DNA from: Zingiber officinale | Lineage: Eukaryota > Streptophyta > Magnoliopsida > Zingiberales > Zingiberaceae | Length of the DNA: 64,000 bases | Direction of reading: 5' to 3' | Assembly: GCF_018446385.1 (NCBI RefSeq) | Contig: NC_055996.1 | Coordinates: 13,937,317 to 14,001,316, forward strand | Shown here: piece by piece, positions 12,827 to 24,532 of the stretch | Layout of the letters: every line of letters begins with the position of its first letter | Position numbering within the stretch: the stretch's first letter is position 1 | Notes under the pieces: generated by a model | What the model saw: only the letters and a program-made list of their open reading frames with translations | Databases searched by the model: none | Told to the model about the DNA's origin: nothing | Translations under genes and position numbers: made by a program

Positions 12827-15253
12827 TGTAACGCCCGAAAATTCTCGAAACTGCATTATAAATATTTTATGATTTTTCTGGAATTTTTAGATATTTTTCT
12901 GAAATTTTCGAGTAGCGGAAGCAGCAAAAATAATTAGAACCGCAAAATAGCTTAGGCAGGAATCGAACCCGGAACCTCTCGGATCTTATAACTTTTAGTT
13001 GGCCTTAGTAACCGGTGAACCCAGCAGGGCCGTGCTGAAAGGAAAGGGAATCAATTTTATTTAAGTTGGAATTGGGGCGAATTAGATCACTTAATATAAA
13101 TAAGAAATAATTAAGTGAAGAGATGTATTTTTGGATCGTGGCTTTCCTCTCCCTCAAACCTAATTTCGCCGACCCTCCTTCTCCTCTCCTTCTCTCGGCG
13201 CCAACCACAAGAACAACCTAGTGTTCCTTCCCTAAGGGCTCTAGGAGCACCTTCCGGCGATGACTCCGACACGAGGACGTTCCCCTCCGCGAGAAGAACA
13301 CGTAGACGCGAGAGGATCGTCGAGAAGATCGTCCTCATCGGAAAACTAGCGACTTTATTCGTAAGAAAACTAGCGCACGAGGTAAGAAACCCCTCACCTG
13401 CAGTATAAGTAGCTTTCGTTTGATTGCATGCCTTTAATTTAGCTATATGCAGATTTTTCGGCACTCAGGGTATGTTTAAACTCTCCTCGCATATTAGGGA
13501 TCTAGTTGAGCACCTCTAGATGGGCCAGACACGTTGTTCTCCTTCAGTTGGAGGCTCTAGACGTCGTCGGGTGCCTAGAGGTGGTCTCCCTATTAGAGGG
13601 GACAGTTGGAGCACACCAAGTGTTCGACAAAATGATTAGTGTAGCTAAATATTACCTCAGATATTTTTAACAGCTCAGTTAAATGCATTAGTAGCATTTA
13701 AATCAGTATATTAGTCTAGTTTCAGCTTACATGGGACTACGGTCCAATGGGTGGGCTCCCACAGTCGCCTCTAGGTTTAGATAACCTAGCTCTAGGTTCA
13801 GATAACCTAGAAACAGCAAAATAAATAATTAGTAGCTATATTCAGTATTTTATTTTTAGTGACACTGTACAGGATTAGATATCCATTGGGCTGGGCTCCC
13901 ATAGTCGGTCCCTAGGTTTAGATAACCTAGTAAACCCTACTAAATGCGGGACTTGCAAACCCGGGTCTAGCTAGGGATGCACGCACAGCAAGTACAATTG
14001 TCGAGCCCAAACAGCAGCATGATTACTATTTTCACTTATTATGATAATAGTTTTCAAATTCGTAATCTAGTTATGTGAATATAGTTTTAGCTCAGTTTTA
14101 GTTTTAGCTTCAGTTTAGTTCACCTAGTTGATACCATGAGATAGCTCTATGCTTAGATTTTATTATGCATGCCATGTTTCAGTGTTTATGCCATGTAACT
14201 TCAGTATGCCATGCTTTAACAAATCCAGTGCATGTTTTTAAATAGCATTCTTTAAAAACATGATTGCATCGTTGCATGTTTTTGTGAGGTAGATGGTTTC
14301 TTACTAAGCTTAAAGCTTACAGATACTTTTTCCTTATACTGCAGATAAAGGTAAAGGGAAAATGGATTAGCAGAGGAAGCTGGAGGTCAATGCAGAGATG
14401 GTGTGTGTGGCAGGAACCTGGAATGAAGATCCTTAGGAAGTTTAGCAAATTAAGAACTTAGTTTCTTTTCTTAAGACACTTTTATGCATTTCTAGTGGTT
14501 TAAATGCTATGAACTAATAAACCTTGCACTATGTCATGTTAGAATACTAGTTAGTGGATATTAGAATGTTTTTCATGCATTGTATAATTGTTGTGTGAGG
14601 TTTTGGCACGAACTAGTGCTGAAATCAGAGTTCCAGTGTGAAATCAGAAACTCCGATCGATCTACGGATCGATCAGAGCTGAGTTGTCTGACCGATCCAG
14701 TCGCGAACAGAGAGTTTATGGATCGGTCAGCCGACCGATCCAAATGCGAACAGAAGGTGCAACAACTCACTGATCGGTCAGCCGACTGATCAGTGAGCCA
14801 CTGGATCGGTCTACCGACCGATCAGTGCACTCCTGGATCGGTCGGTGGACCGATCCAGCCGCATACAGCAGCGAGATGGCTTGCTGATCGGTCGGTGGAC
14901 CGATCCAGCCGCATACAGCAGCGAGATGGCTTGCTGATCGGTCAGTTGACCGATCCAGAGTCTTCTTCCGTGCCAGTGTCAAGCTGGATCGATCATTGGA
15001 TCGATCCGACAGCCCAATCGATCCATGGGTCGATTGAAATGCCTGATTACAGCTAGCAGGTCATCCAAGAGGCATAGATTACCTTCCCTAGCATGTGTAC
15101 AACTCCTAGGTACACCTAGAATATTAAGTTCAGATTTTACAGTAGTCAGTTTAGTCAAATTTTAATAAATCCAGATTTCTGCAATAGTAATTTAGCACAG
15201 CATTACGTAACGATCGGCCTCGCAGCCTAATCAGTAGGAGGCGGGTCGTTACA
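12827..15253 (+). repeat. Left LTR of Gypsy D
   Basis: 2427 bp. Near 12957-13035 a GAATCGAACCC word resembles a tRNA B-box. A GC-rich leader-like segment at 13110-13400 contains a 97-codon open frame (13115-13408) that is also open in the sister LTR. At 14652-15034 are about nine palindromes of GATCGGTC/GACCGATC type. A unit of about 50 bp is tandemly duplicated at about 14836-14935. Confidence 0.92.
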
Positions 15254-15256
15254 GAG

Positions 15257-15269
15257 TGGTATCAGAGCA
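15257..15269 (+). other. Primer binding site of Gypsy D
   Basis: TGGTATCAGAGCA lies three bases after the left LTR and is complementary to the 3' end of initiator tRNA-Met. Confidence 0.9.
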
Positions 15270-15486
15270 GTGTTCCATACTTCCTACACACACATCCGCA
15301 TTGAACCTGCAGCTTCCAAGTAAGAATACCTCTACTTTAATTATGTCTTGCTTTCATGTTTATGGATAATTATAGCATGCTTACATATGATAGCTTTAAC
15401 ATGTTTATAGTAGCTAGCTAAACATGATAGTAGAAATTCTACAAACATGAATGCTTTAGTTATGTATGTCCTCTATGTCTTTAGTA

Positions 15487-18400
15487 ATGGCACGAGGACA
15501 CCCAGCTAGAAGGACACCAGCTACTGAGCCCCAGTATGAGGCAGGCAGTTCAGTGCCTCCCCAGACCTTACAGCGTTAGTGGCTCAGTTACAGCAGCAGC
15601 TAGCTGAACAGCAACAGGAAATAGCCACCTTAAAGGCTAACCAGCAGAATACCCCCACAGTCACCCCGGAACCAAATCTGACGACTCCAGTGGTCTTAGA
15701 GGTTCCACCAGTCCAGCCTGCAGCACCAGCACTAGCAGCCCCAGCAGCAGAGGCAAGGAGAGAAGCTTATCTGATACAGTGGCAGAGAGTCAAGCCAGAG
15801 AACTTCTCAGGCACTAGTGAACCATGGGATGCACAAGCCTGGTTCAAAACACTGGAGAGTACGATGGAGCTTCTGGACTGGCCAGAACACGAGAAGGTGA
15901 AGTGTGCCTCCTTCTGCCTGACAGGGGATGCACGCATGTGGTGGGAGAGAATCAGAGCGAAGCGCCCAGTGAACCAGATGTTATGGGCTGACTTCGAGAA
16001 GGAGTTCTTTGAGGAATTCTTTCACATGCGGTTACGAACCGCCACTACGACGAAGTTCACGAGTTTCGTCAAGGCAACCTTTCAAAGGAGGAAGCCGTGA
16101 AGAAATTCAACAGTTTGGCTCGCCTATGCCCGAACTAGTCGATAGAAAAAAACGAGTCCGGTTGATGCTCAAGATGCCGAGGTCGGAAATAGCAATGAAC
16201 GTGGTCGCGGCATCCACAGGCCGCAAACCACCGAAGAACTAGTCGGCAGCTCTGACCACCGAGCACTACTAAAGCAGCAGAAGCAAATCCCTCGTAACCT
16301 AAGGGTCAAGGAGGCCTGTACCCAGCGGCAGGCCACTCTCATGGCTCTAATCGAAAGGGAACCCCAAGAACAAGCGCAAACCGGGAGTTACCCAAAAGGA
16401 GGACTAGTCAGCCCAGTTATCCAAAGTGTGCTACTTGTGGGAAATTCCATCCTGAGTTTGTCGTAAGGGCACGAGGATACTTTGAATGTGGACAAGAAGG
16501 GCACATGGCTAAGCAGGCCCAAACAAGACCGCCTTCCTCACCACACCGATTCAAGACGGGGCCACCAAAGACAACAGATCGATGCAGCCGCTCTAGATGG
16601 TCCACACATCAGCCAGGGCAGATTAGAAGCCCCTCCAGCTATGACCAATGCGAGGATCTACTCACTCACCAGAGAGGACGTAGCAAATGCCTCGACAGTT
16701 GTTACAGGTCAGATTAGTATTTTTCAGCAAATAGCAACTGTCTTATTCGATACTGGGGCAACCCATTCTTATATAGCCAGGGCATTCGCAAACAAGTTAG
16801 CAATACCTCCAGAGGTACTCAGTAGTCAGTTTCTGACGACATTACCTTCAGGAGAAATTATGACATCCACACACTGGCTCAGAGCAGTGTCAGTCATTAT
16901 AGCAGACAGAGAACTCTTCTGTGATCTGATCGTGCTAAATATGACTGACTACGACATCATTTTTGGAATGGACTTCTTGATCAGATACGGTGCTTCCATC
17001 GAGTGCCGTAAGCAGAAAGTCATATTCCAACCTGAAGCAGAAGCACAGTTCGAATTCGTCGGAGAACCCAAAAGAAAGGCCAAGAGGTTTCTCTCAGCTA
17101 TGAAGGCACAGAGATTAATGGATTCAGGGTGTACGGGATTTTTAGCACACGTAGTCAGAACCAGTCAGGACAAGGACCAACAGCTAGCAGAGGTTCGAGT
17201 CGTAAGTGACTACCCAGCAGTCTTCCCTGAAGAGTTACCAGGATTAGCACTAGATAGGGAGATTGAATTTGAGATAGAGCTCATTCCCGGCAAAGCACCC
17301 TACCGCATGGCTCTAGCCGAACTGAAGGAACTTCATGAGCAATTACGGGAGCTACTTGACAAAGGCTTCATACGCCCTAGTCACTCACCATGGGGAGCGC
17401 CTATATTGTTCGTGAAGAAGAAGGACGGAAGCATGCGCCTGTGTATAGATTACCGGGCACTGAACCAAGTCACAATCAAGAACAGGTATCCTCTTCCCAG
17501 AATAGATGACCTGTTCGATCAGCTAAAGGGAGCAGCAGTGTTCTCTAAAATAGACCTCAGATCAGGTTATCTTCAGGTGAAGGTTAAAGAAGGGGATATA
17601 CCCAAGACAGCATTCAGGACCAGATACGGACATTATGAGTTCGTAGTCATGCCCTTTGGTGTGACAAATGCTCCAGCTACTTTCATGGACCTCATGAACA
17701 GGGTATTCAGGGAATATTTAGATAAGTTTGTTATCGTGTTCATCGACGACATCCTTATCTATTCCAGAACTCAGGAAGAACATGCAGAGCACCTGAGGAC
17801 AGTATTGCAGACCCTTCGGCAGAATCAGTTGTACGCCAAGTTCACGAAATGTGAATTTTGGCTAGATCAGGTGTCCTTCCTGGGTCATATCATCTCAAAG
17901 GATGGTATCATGGTAGACCCCAGTAAAATAGAAGCTGTGAGTAACTGGAAAAGCAAATAGGGTAGCAGACGCCCTTAGCAGGAAGTCCAGCGCTACCCTA
18001 TTATCTCTAGCAGTCATGTCACCGCCCCTACAAAAGGAGATCTCAGATTTCGGTCTCGAACTCATAGTCGGACAGCTCTCTACTATGACATTAGAGTCTA
18101 CCTTGCTTGGGGACATCCAAACAGCTCAGGAGCAGGATCCTGAAATTCAGAGAATCAAGCAAGGTATAGCAGAATCAGAAGGTGGAGAGTTCAGAATATC
18201 AGATAGTGGGGTGTTGTATTTCGGTGACAGGCTATGTGTTCCAGATCAGGAGGAACTACAGAGAAAAATCCTAGATGAGGCTCACAAGACTCCCTATGCG
18301 ATACATCCCGGCTCCACCAAAATGTACCAAGACTTGAAGAAACGTTTTTGGTGGCCTGGGATGAAGAGGAGCATCGCTCGATATGTCAGCACCTGCCTAA

Positions 18401-19500
18401 CCTGTCAGAGGGTTAAGGCAGAACATCATAGACCAGGAGGAGTTTTGCAGCCCATTCAGATTCCAGAATGGAAGTGGGAAGACATTTCTATGGATTTTAT
18501 AGTGGGACTACCCAGAACCATGAATGGTTTCGACACCATCTGGGTAATAGTCGACAGGTTGACTAAATCAGCCCACTTCCTAGCTATCAGAATATCCTAT
18601 TCCATGGAGCAGTTAGCTCAGTTGTATCTCAAGGAGATCGTCAGGCTGCATGGAGCCCCACGAACCATTATTTCAGACAGAGACAGTAGGTTCACATCAC
18701 ACTTCTGGGAGTGTGTACAAACAGTTTTGGGCACGAAGTTAAAATTTAGCACAGCTTTCCATCCTCAGACAGATGGTCAGACGGAGTGAGTAAATCAGGT
18801 ACTCGAAGATATGCTCTGAGCATGTGCCCTAGACTTCAAGGGAAGTTGGTGCAAATATCTGAGCTTAGCAGAGTTTGCATACAACAACAGCTATCAGCCC
18901 ACTATCGGTATGGCACCTTACGAGGCTCTCTACGGGCGGAGGTGTAGATCTCCAATCTGCTGGTATGAGAGTAGTGAACAGAAAGAACTAGAGCTTCAGA
19001 CAGATCTAGTAGCAGATACCACAACAACTATACAGCAGATCCGCCAGAGGATAGAGAGCCGCTGTAAGAGCTATGCCGATACAGCAGACCCTTAGAGTGT
19101 TCAATGGAATTCTGTTCCTTAGAGTAGCTCCCATGAAGGAGTAATGCTTTGGGAAGAAGAGCAAGCTAAGTCCCGATATGTGGGACCATACCTTATCGCA
19201 GAAGAGTGGGCAAGGTAGCATATGAGCTAGAGCTACCCCAGAAATGTCGGTTGTCCACAACGTATTTCATGTCTCTATCTCAAGAAGCATACCCAGATGT
19301 CACCGTGATTGAGCCCCACAGATCCGCCAAGACCTCAATGATGATAGTCGGCCTATTCGATAATAGACCGAGCAGTTAAGAAATTATGAACAAGGAAGTA
19401 CCATTACTCAAAGTTATTTGGCACAGCCACAGAAGAGGCAACTTGGGAGATGGAAGCTAGAAATACCTGTAATTATTCTAAGTTCGAGGATGAACTTTTT
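15487..19500 (+). mobile_element. gag-pol region of Gypsy D
   Basis: The gag has a retrotransposon gag core (ENFSGTSEPWDAQAWFKTLE and CLTGDARMWWERI, 15780-15960). It is followed by an aspartic protease ([10 protein letters not shown], near 16750), reverse transcriptase ([31 protein letters not shown] near 17735), and integrase ([14 protein letters not shown] near 18390; FHPQTDGQTE near 18755). The 3' end resembles a chromodomain-like tail. The closest relative in the window is element A, with strong similarity over RT and integrase. It is a fossil and clearly broken in several places. Confidence 0.88.
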
Positions 19501-20810
19501 ATAAGGTATGGGGGATTGTAACGCCCGAAAATTCTCGAAACTGCATTATAAATATTCTATGATTTTTCTAGAATTTTTAGATATTTTTCCGAAATTTTCC
19601 GAGTAGCAGAAGCAGCAAAAATAATTAGAACCGCAAAATAGCTTAGGCGGGAATCGAACCCGGAACCTCTCGGATCCGATAACTTTTAGTTGGCCTTAGT
19701 AACCGGTGAACCCAGCAGGGCCGTGCTGAAAGGAAAGGGAATCAATTTTATTTAAGTTGGAGTTGGGGCAAATTAGATCACTTAATATAAATAAGAAATA
19801 ATTAAGTGAAGAGATGTATTTTTGGATCGTGGCTTTCCTCTCCCTCAAACCTAATTCCGCCGACCCTCCTTCTCCTCTCCTTCTCTCGGCGCCAACCACA
19901 AGAACAACCTAGGGTTCCTTCCCTAAGGGCTCTAGGAGCACCTTCCGGCGACGACTCCGACACGAGGACGTTCCCCTCCGCGAGAAGAACACGTAGACAC
20001 GAGAGGATCGTCGAGAAGATCGTCCTCACCGGAAAACTAGCGACTAGATTCGTAAGAAAACTAGCGCACGAGGTAAGAAACCCCTCACCTGCAGTATAAG
20101 CAGCTTTCGTTTGATTGCATGCCTTTAGTTTAGCTATATGCAGATTTTTCGACACTCAGGGTGTGTTTAAACCCTCCTCGCAGATTAGGGATCTAGTTGA
20201 GCACCTCTAATGGGCCAGACACGTTGTTCTCCTTCAGTTGGAGGCTCTAGACGTTGTCAGGTGCCTAGAGGTGGTCTCCCTATTAGAGGGGACAGTTGGA
20301 GCACACCAAGTGTTCGACAAAATGATTAGTGTAGCTAAATATTACCTCAGATATTTTTAACAGCTCAGTTAAATGCATTAGTAGCATTTAAATCAGTATA
20401 TTAGTCTAGTTTCAGCTTACATGGGACTACGGTCCAATGGGTGGGCTCCGCAAGTGTAGATAACCTAGCTCTAGGTTCAGATAACCTAGAAACAGCAAAA
20501 TAAACAATTAGTAGCTATATTCAGTATTTTATTTTTAGTGGCACTGTACAGGATTAGATATCCATTGGGCTGGGCTCCCATAGTCGGTCCCTAGGTTTAG
20601 ATAACCTAGTAAACCCTACTAAATGCGGGACTTGCAAACCCGGGTCTAGCTAGGGATGCGCGCACAGCAAGTACAGTTGTCGGGCCCAAACAGCAGCATG
20701 ATTACTATTTTCACTTATTATGATAATAGCTTTCAAATTCGTAATCTAGTTATGTGAATATAGTTTTAGCTCAGTTTTAGTTTCAGTTTCAGTTTAGTTC
20801 ACGTAGTTGA

Positions 20811-22675
20811 TGTTAGGACCTTCGGATGGCTAGAGAGGGGGGGTGTGAATAGCCTCTTCACAAACTTACACAAATTTTCTTCCAGAACTTTGTTAGCACA
20901 GCGGAAATAAGCAAAAACAAACTAATACAAGGAAGAAAATAAAACACCACTAACACAATGATGTACGAGGTTCGGGGATAACTTGCCCCTACTCCTCGGC
21001 GTGTCCGTAAGGTGGACGATCCCTTGATCTTTCGGTAGATCAACCCCCGGACAGATTCCGGCTAAGTATTTCTCCTTCTCAGTGGAGAAACCTCTCCACA
21101 AAGTCTCAAAAGGATTTAAATGAAGCACAAGACTTACAGAGTTTGGTGGCTACAATGAATGCACAATTAACTTACAGCCACAATGAAAGCAGAGCTTAAA
21201 GAAGCGGATCCTCAGCCAAGAGCTCCACACGGCACTCTTGCTTAATCAATGATAGAAAGTTTGCAATGCAAAAACACTACTCCAACCTCTCTTCTTCCTC
21301 CCTCTTATTTCTCTGCTTTCTTCACTGCGTTTGCCTACATCGAATCACTGCAAGCTGCATAGAATCGCTGCAACCTGTATCGAATCACTGCAGTCAACTC
21401 AGGCGTCGCCAATCACTCTTCCTCCTCATCTGGTCCTCTGAACTCACACCAATACCATCCATGGTCTTCACTGGTGTCTTCTGAGCTCGAACCAATGCCA
21501 AGGAGTCAAGCTGATTGCAGCCAGAACATACCCAGATCGCCAGTATCCGTTGATGCTTCAAATGCACCATTTGCAGTCAAGCTCAGTAGAAAAACCATTT
21601 TGTCTTATTCCTCTAATAGACCTTAATTTGAATTCAAGCATCGTCATGATACCTGCAACCTGTAACTCAAAAAGCTCACAGAAGATCGTTAGTTTAGAGA
21701 AATCAGAAGTTGCAGAAAAACAGCAGAATACACGCGACATCGCTGTGGATCGGTCAGCAGACCGATCCATGGCTCTCTGGACCGATCAGGACACATCCTG
21801 ATCGATCTGGGATGGTGCTGATCGGTCTGTAGACCGATCAGGACTCAGGTGGATCGGTCCACAGACCGATCCCCCTCTTTCTTCTCCGATCTTCTTCACT
21901 TCTGTATGATTACTGATCGGTCACCAGACTGATCCAGGTTTAGAGCTTCCAGCCCTAAACCCTACCTGGTCCTGAGAACGAGCTACCGAGCCCTCTCTGA
22001 CCTAGTCCGGAGAACGAGCTGCCAAGCTACGAGCTGCCAAGCTACGAGCTACCGAGCTACCGAGCTCTCTCCGACTTCGTCCGGAGAACGAGCTACCGAG
22101 CCCTCTCCGACTCCATCCGGTCCAGAGAACGAGCTACCGAGCCCTCTCTGACCTAGTCTGGAGAGCGAGCTGCCGAGCTACTGAGCTACCGAGCTACCGA
22201 GCCCTCTCCGACTCCATCCGGTCCAGAGAACGAGCTACCGAGCCCTCTCTGACCTAGTCCGGAGAACGAGCTGCCGAGCTACCGAGCTACCGAGCTCTCT
22301 CCGACTTCCCATGCCAAGCTTCCATACTTGGACTTCTCCCGTGCCAAGCTCCCTGCTTGGACTTTTCCGTGCCAAGTCTCCATACTTGGACTTTACCGTG
22401 CCAAGTCTCCATACTTGGGCTTTTCCCGTGCCAAGCTCCCTGCTTGGACTTTTCCGTGTCAAGTCTCCATACTTGGACTTTTCACCAGATGTCTGGTCAA
22501 CCTTGACCAAAGATTGCACCCACAATCTACCAAGTTTGTATTCTGTCAAACATCAGAATACAACTTTTCTATTCTAGTCAAACATCAGAATAGAACTTTT
22601 CTATTCTCGTCAAACATCAAAATACAACTCGAGTCAGGTCAACCAGGTCAACCTTGACCTAAGGTTGCACCAACA
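20811..22675 (-). mobile_element. Sirevirus-type LTR X, outer half of a chimeric insert
   Basis: 1865 bp, from TGTTAGGACC to GCACCAACA, of the same family as the partial LTR at 62700 (shared start, shared segment around TACTCCTCGGCGTGTCCGT). It holds a G-run box (about 20836-20850), GATCGGTC/GACCGATC palindromes at 21746-21945, an array built on CGAGCTACCGAGC words at 21970-22310 and a hairpin array with CCAAGC/GCTTGG and CCAAGT/ACTTGG arms at 22312-22487. No internal region or second LTR is attached. Its right flank does not match the TSD, which instead lies at the far end of the adjoining TRIM. Confidence 0.82.
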
Positions 22676-22733
22676 ATTAGGATACTCGGCTCTCACCAGA
22701 GAGACCCGGGTTCGGGTCCCGACAACGGAACCA
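22676..22733 (+). repeat. 58-base fragment of CCA-tailed tRNA-Glu (anticodon CTC) joined between two LTRs
   Basis: The sequence matches plant tRNA-Glu(CTC) from the D-loop to the end: D-stem remnant, anticodon loop CTCTCAC, T-arm GGTTCGGGTCC, acceptor strand CAACGGA, discriminator A, then CCA. Eukaryotic nuclear tRNA genes do not encode CCA, so the source was a mature tRNA. The T-loop has G at position 58, where tRNA-Glu has A (1-methyladenosine in the mature molecule). On the minus strand the fragment follows the TRIM LTR plus AT exactly as a PBS would. It lacks the 5' half and cannot be a working tRNA gene. Confidence 0.85.
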
Positions 22734-22735
22734 AT

Positions 22736-23403
22736 TGTAGGATCGAAAAGAATTTAGATATCTCCACAATGACATGATATTGTCCACTTTGGGCCTAAGC
22801 CCTCATGGTTTTGCTCTTGGGCTCTACCCAAAAGGCCTCATGCCAATGGAGATATCTTTTCTCTTATAAACCCATGATCTTTTCCATGTGTTTTCAATAT
22901 GGGACTATGTTTGCAACCTTGCAACCCCAACAATCCCCCCCCTCAAACAAAGGACAATAGGCTTCCCACGTCCGATCCTCGACCCACCAGGTCTTCCTGC
23001 CCCTCGGTCCACCCGACCTACTAGGCCTTCATTGCCTAGTCGCAACTAGGACTTCCTGCCTGGTGTATGGTCCTCTTGATCCGAACATAGGAGCCCCCAC
23101 TTTCTTTGTTCGAGGTCAATATTGTACCCACATGACTCAATCAGACCATAGCTCTTGTGCACAGTCGGCGGTTAAACCTTCTAGCAGTCCGGGCTCTGAT
23201 ACCAATTGTAGGATCGAAAAGAATTTAGATATCTCCACAATGACATGATATTGTCCACTTTGGGCCTAAGCCCTCATGGTTTTGCTCTTGGGCTCTACCC
23301 AAAAGGCCTCATGCCAATAGAGATATCTTTTCTCTTATAAACCCATGATCTTTTCCATGTGTTTTCAATATAGGACTATGTTTGCAACCTTGCAACCCCA
23401 ACA
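22736..23403 (-). mobile_element. TRIM (terminal-repeat retrotransposon in miniature)
   Basis: Two 197-bp LTRs (22736-22932 and 23207-23403) differ at about two positions and flank a 274-bp non-coding middle. On the minus strand the PBS TGGTATCAGAGC lies two bases inside the right LTR, and a purine tract lies next to the left LTR (reverse of ATCCCCCCCCTC). LTRs begin TGTAGGATCG and end CCCCAACA. No 5S rRNA-like segment is visible, so it is not the Cassandra family. It has no coding capacity and depends on other elements for movement. Very young by LTR identity. Confidence 0.9.
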
Positions 23404-24440
23404 GTTGATACCATGAGATAGCTCCATGCTTAGATTTTATTATGCATGCCATGTTTAAGTGTTTATGCCATGTAACTTCAGTATGCCATGCTTTAACAAA
23501 TCCAGTGCATGTTTTTAAATAGCATTCTTTAAAAACATGATTGCATCGTTGCATGTTTTTGTGAGGTAGATGGTTTCTTACTAAGCTTAAAGCTTACAGA
23601 TACTTTTTCCTTATACTGCAGATAAAGGTAAAGGGAAAATGAATTAGCAGAGGAAGCTGGAGGTCAATGCAGAGATGGTGTGTGTGGCAGGAACCTGGAA
23701 TGAAGATCCTTAGGAAGTTTAGCAAATTAAGAACTTAGTTTCTTTTCTTAAGACACTTTTATGCATTTCTAGTGGTTTAAATGCTATGAACTAATAAACC
23801 TTGCACTATGTCATGTTAGAATGCTAGTTAGAGGATATTAGAATGTTTTCCATGCATTGTATAATTGTTGTGTGAGGTTTTGGCATGAACTAGTGCTGAA
23901 ATCAGAGTTCCAGTGCGAAATCAGAAACTCCGATCGATCTACGGATCGATCAGAGCTGAGTTGTGCCATTGGATCGGTCAGCTGACCGATCCAGTTGAAT
24001 CCCCATCCAAATGCCAGAAGGCAACCAAATCCCTCCGCGGAACCGACAAGAGGAATCCTATCTCGAATCCATCGATGAATACGCTATCGGAGCGACCGAG
24101 ACAAGACATACAAGAAGCTGAGCCGATCGAGCGACATCGCTCCGGAGTCTTCTTCCGTGTCAGTGCCAAGCTGGATCGATCACTGGATCGATCCGACAGC
24201 CCAATCGATCCATAGGTCGATTGAAATGCCTGATTACAGCTAGCAGGTCATCCAAGAGGCATAGATTACCTTCCCTAGCATGTGTACAACTCCTAGGTAC
24301 ACCTAGAATATTAAGTTCAGATTTTACAGTAGTCAGTTTAGTCAAATTTTAATAAATCCAGATTTTCGCAATAGTAATTTAGCACAGCATTACGTAACGA
24401 TCGGCCTCGCAGCCTAGTCAGTAGGAGGCGGGTCGTTACA

Positions 24441-24532
24441 CGATCAGAGTGTTAGACAACAACAAACTAACTTAACCTGATTTGTCATTCATCAAAACCT
24501 GGGTTAAATCGTTAGTGCTAACCGCACCAACA
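24441..24532 (-). repeat. Right LTR of Sirevirus B, remaining end
   Basis: Continuation of the LTR interrupted at 12826, starting with the duplicated CGATC. It matches the inner end of the left LTR (4073-4164) and ends CGCACCAACA, followed by TSD CGTAG. Confidence 0.9.

Larger units (their letters stand above)
12827..24440 (+). mobile_element. Ty3-Gypsy element D (Tekay/Del-like), interrupted in its right LTR
   Basis: A complete-ended LTR retrotransposon inserted in the right LTR of Sirevirus B. TSD is CGATC (12822-12826 and 24441-24445). The left LTR is 12827-15253. The right LTR is 19517-24440, of which 20811-23403 is a later insert. LTRs begin TGTAACGCCC and end GTCGTTACA. The PBS for initiator tRNA-Met follows the left LTR, and a short purine tract (GGTATGGGGGA) precedes the right LTR. 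gag and pol lie between. LTR identity by eye is about 96-98% outside one array, so it is young. The coding part is a fossil with roughly half a dozen breaks. Confidence 0.93.
19517..24440 (+). repeat. Right LTR of Gypsy D with chimeric insert
   Basis: The LTR sequence runs 19517-20810 and 23404-24440. It is split by an insert flanked by GTTGA (20806-20810 and 23404-23408). The palindrome-rich part differs from the left LTR. At 23931-24223 only a few palindromes remain, and about 140 bp (24000-24140) is unrelated to the left LTR although both flanks align. Confidence 0.9.
3058..24532 (-). mobile_element. Ty1-Copia Sirevirus B, interrupted in its right LTR by Gypsy D
   Basis: A minus-strand Copia retrotransposon. 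The LTRs are 3058-4164 (its 3' LTR) and 11822-12826 plus 24441-24532 (its 5' LTR, split by Gypsy D). TSD is CGTAG. The LTRs start TGTTGG and end CCAACA. The primer binding site for initiator tRNA-Met lies inside the right LTR at 11808-11819, and a polypurine tract abuts the left LTR. Order on the minus strand is LTR, PBS, gag, AT-rich tandem repeat, protease/integrase, RT/RNase H, long AT-rich spacer with extra polypurine tracts, LTR. The spacer and repeated PPTs are hallmarks of the Sirevirus (Maximus/SIRE) lineage. By eye the LTRs differ by about 3% outside their repeat arrays, so the insertion is young, of the order of a million years. It looks almost whole, with roughly three breaks. Confidence 0.93.

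Noticed and set aside
13111-13464. Minus-strand open frames in the LTR of Gypsy D
   Set aside because: Antisense to the leader-like segment, with no family resemblance.
22676-22733. A tRNA-Glu gene
   Set aside because: Only the 3' three quarters is present, CCA is included, and stem positions are changed. It is a copied fragment, not a gene.
23063-23248. 61-codon open frame in the TRIM
   Set aside because: It runs across the TRIM middle and LTR. TRIMs do not code for proteins.
22736-23403. Cassandra-type TRIM
   Set aside because: No 5S rRNA-like promoter or sequence is visible in the LTRs.
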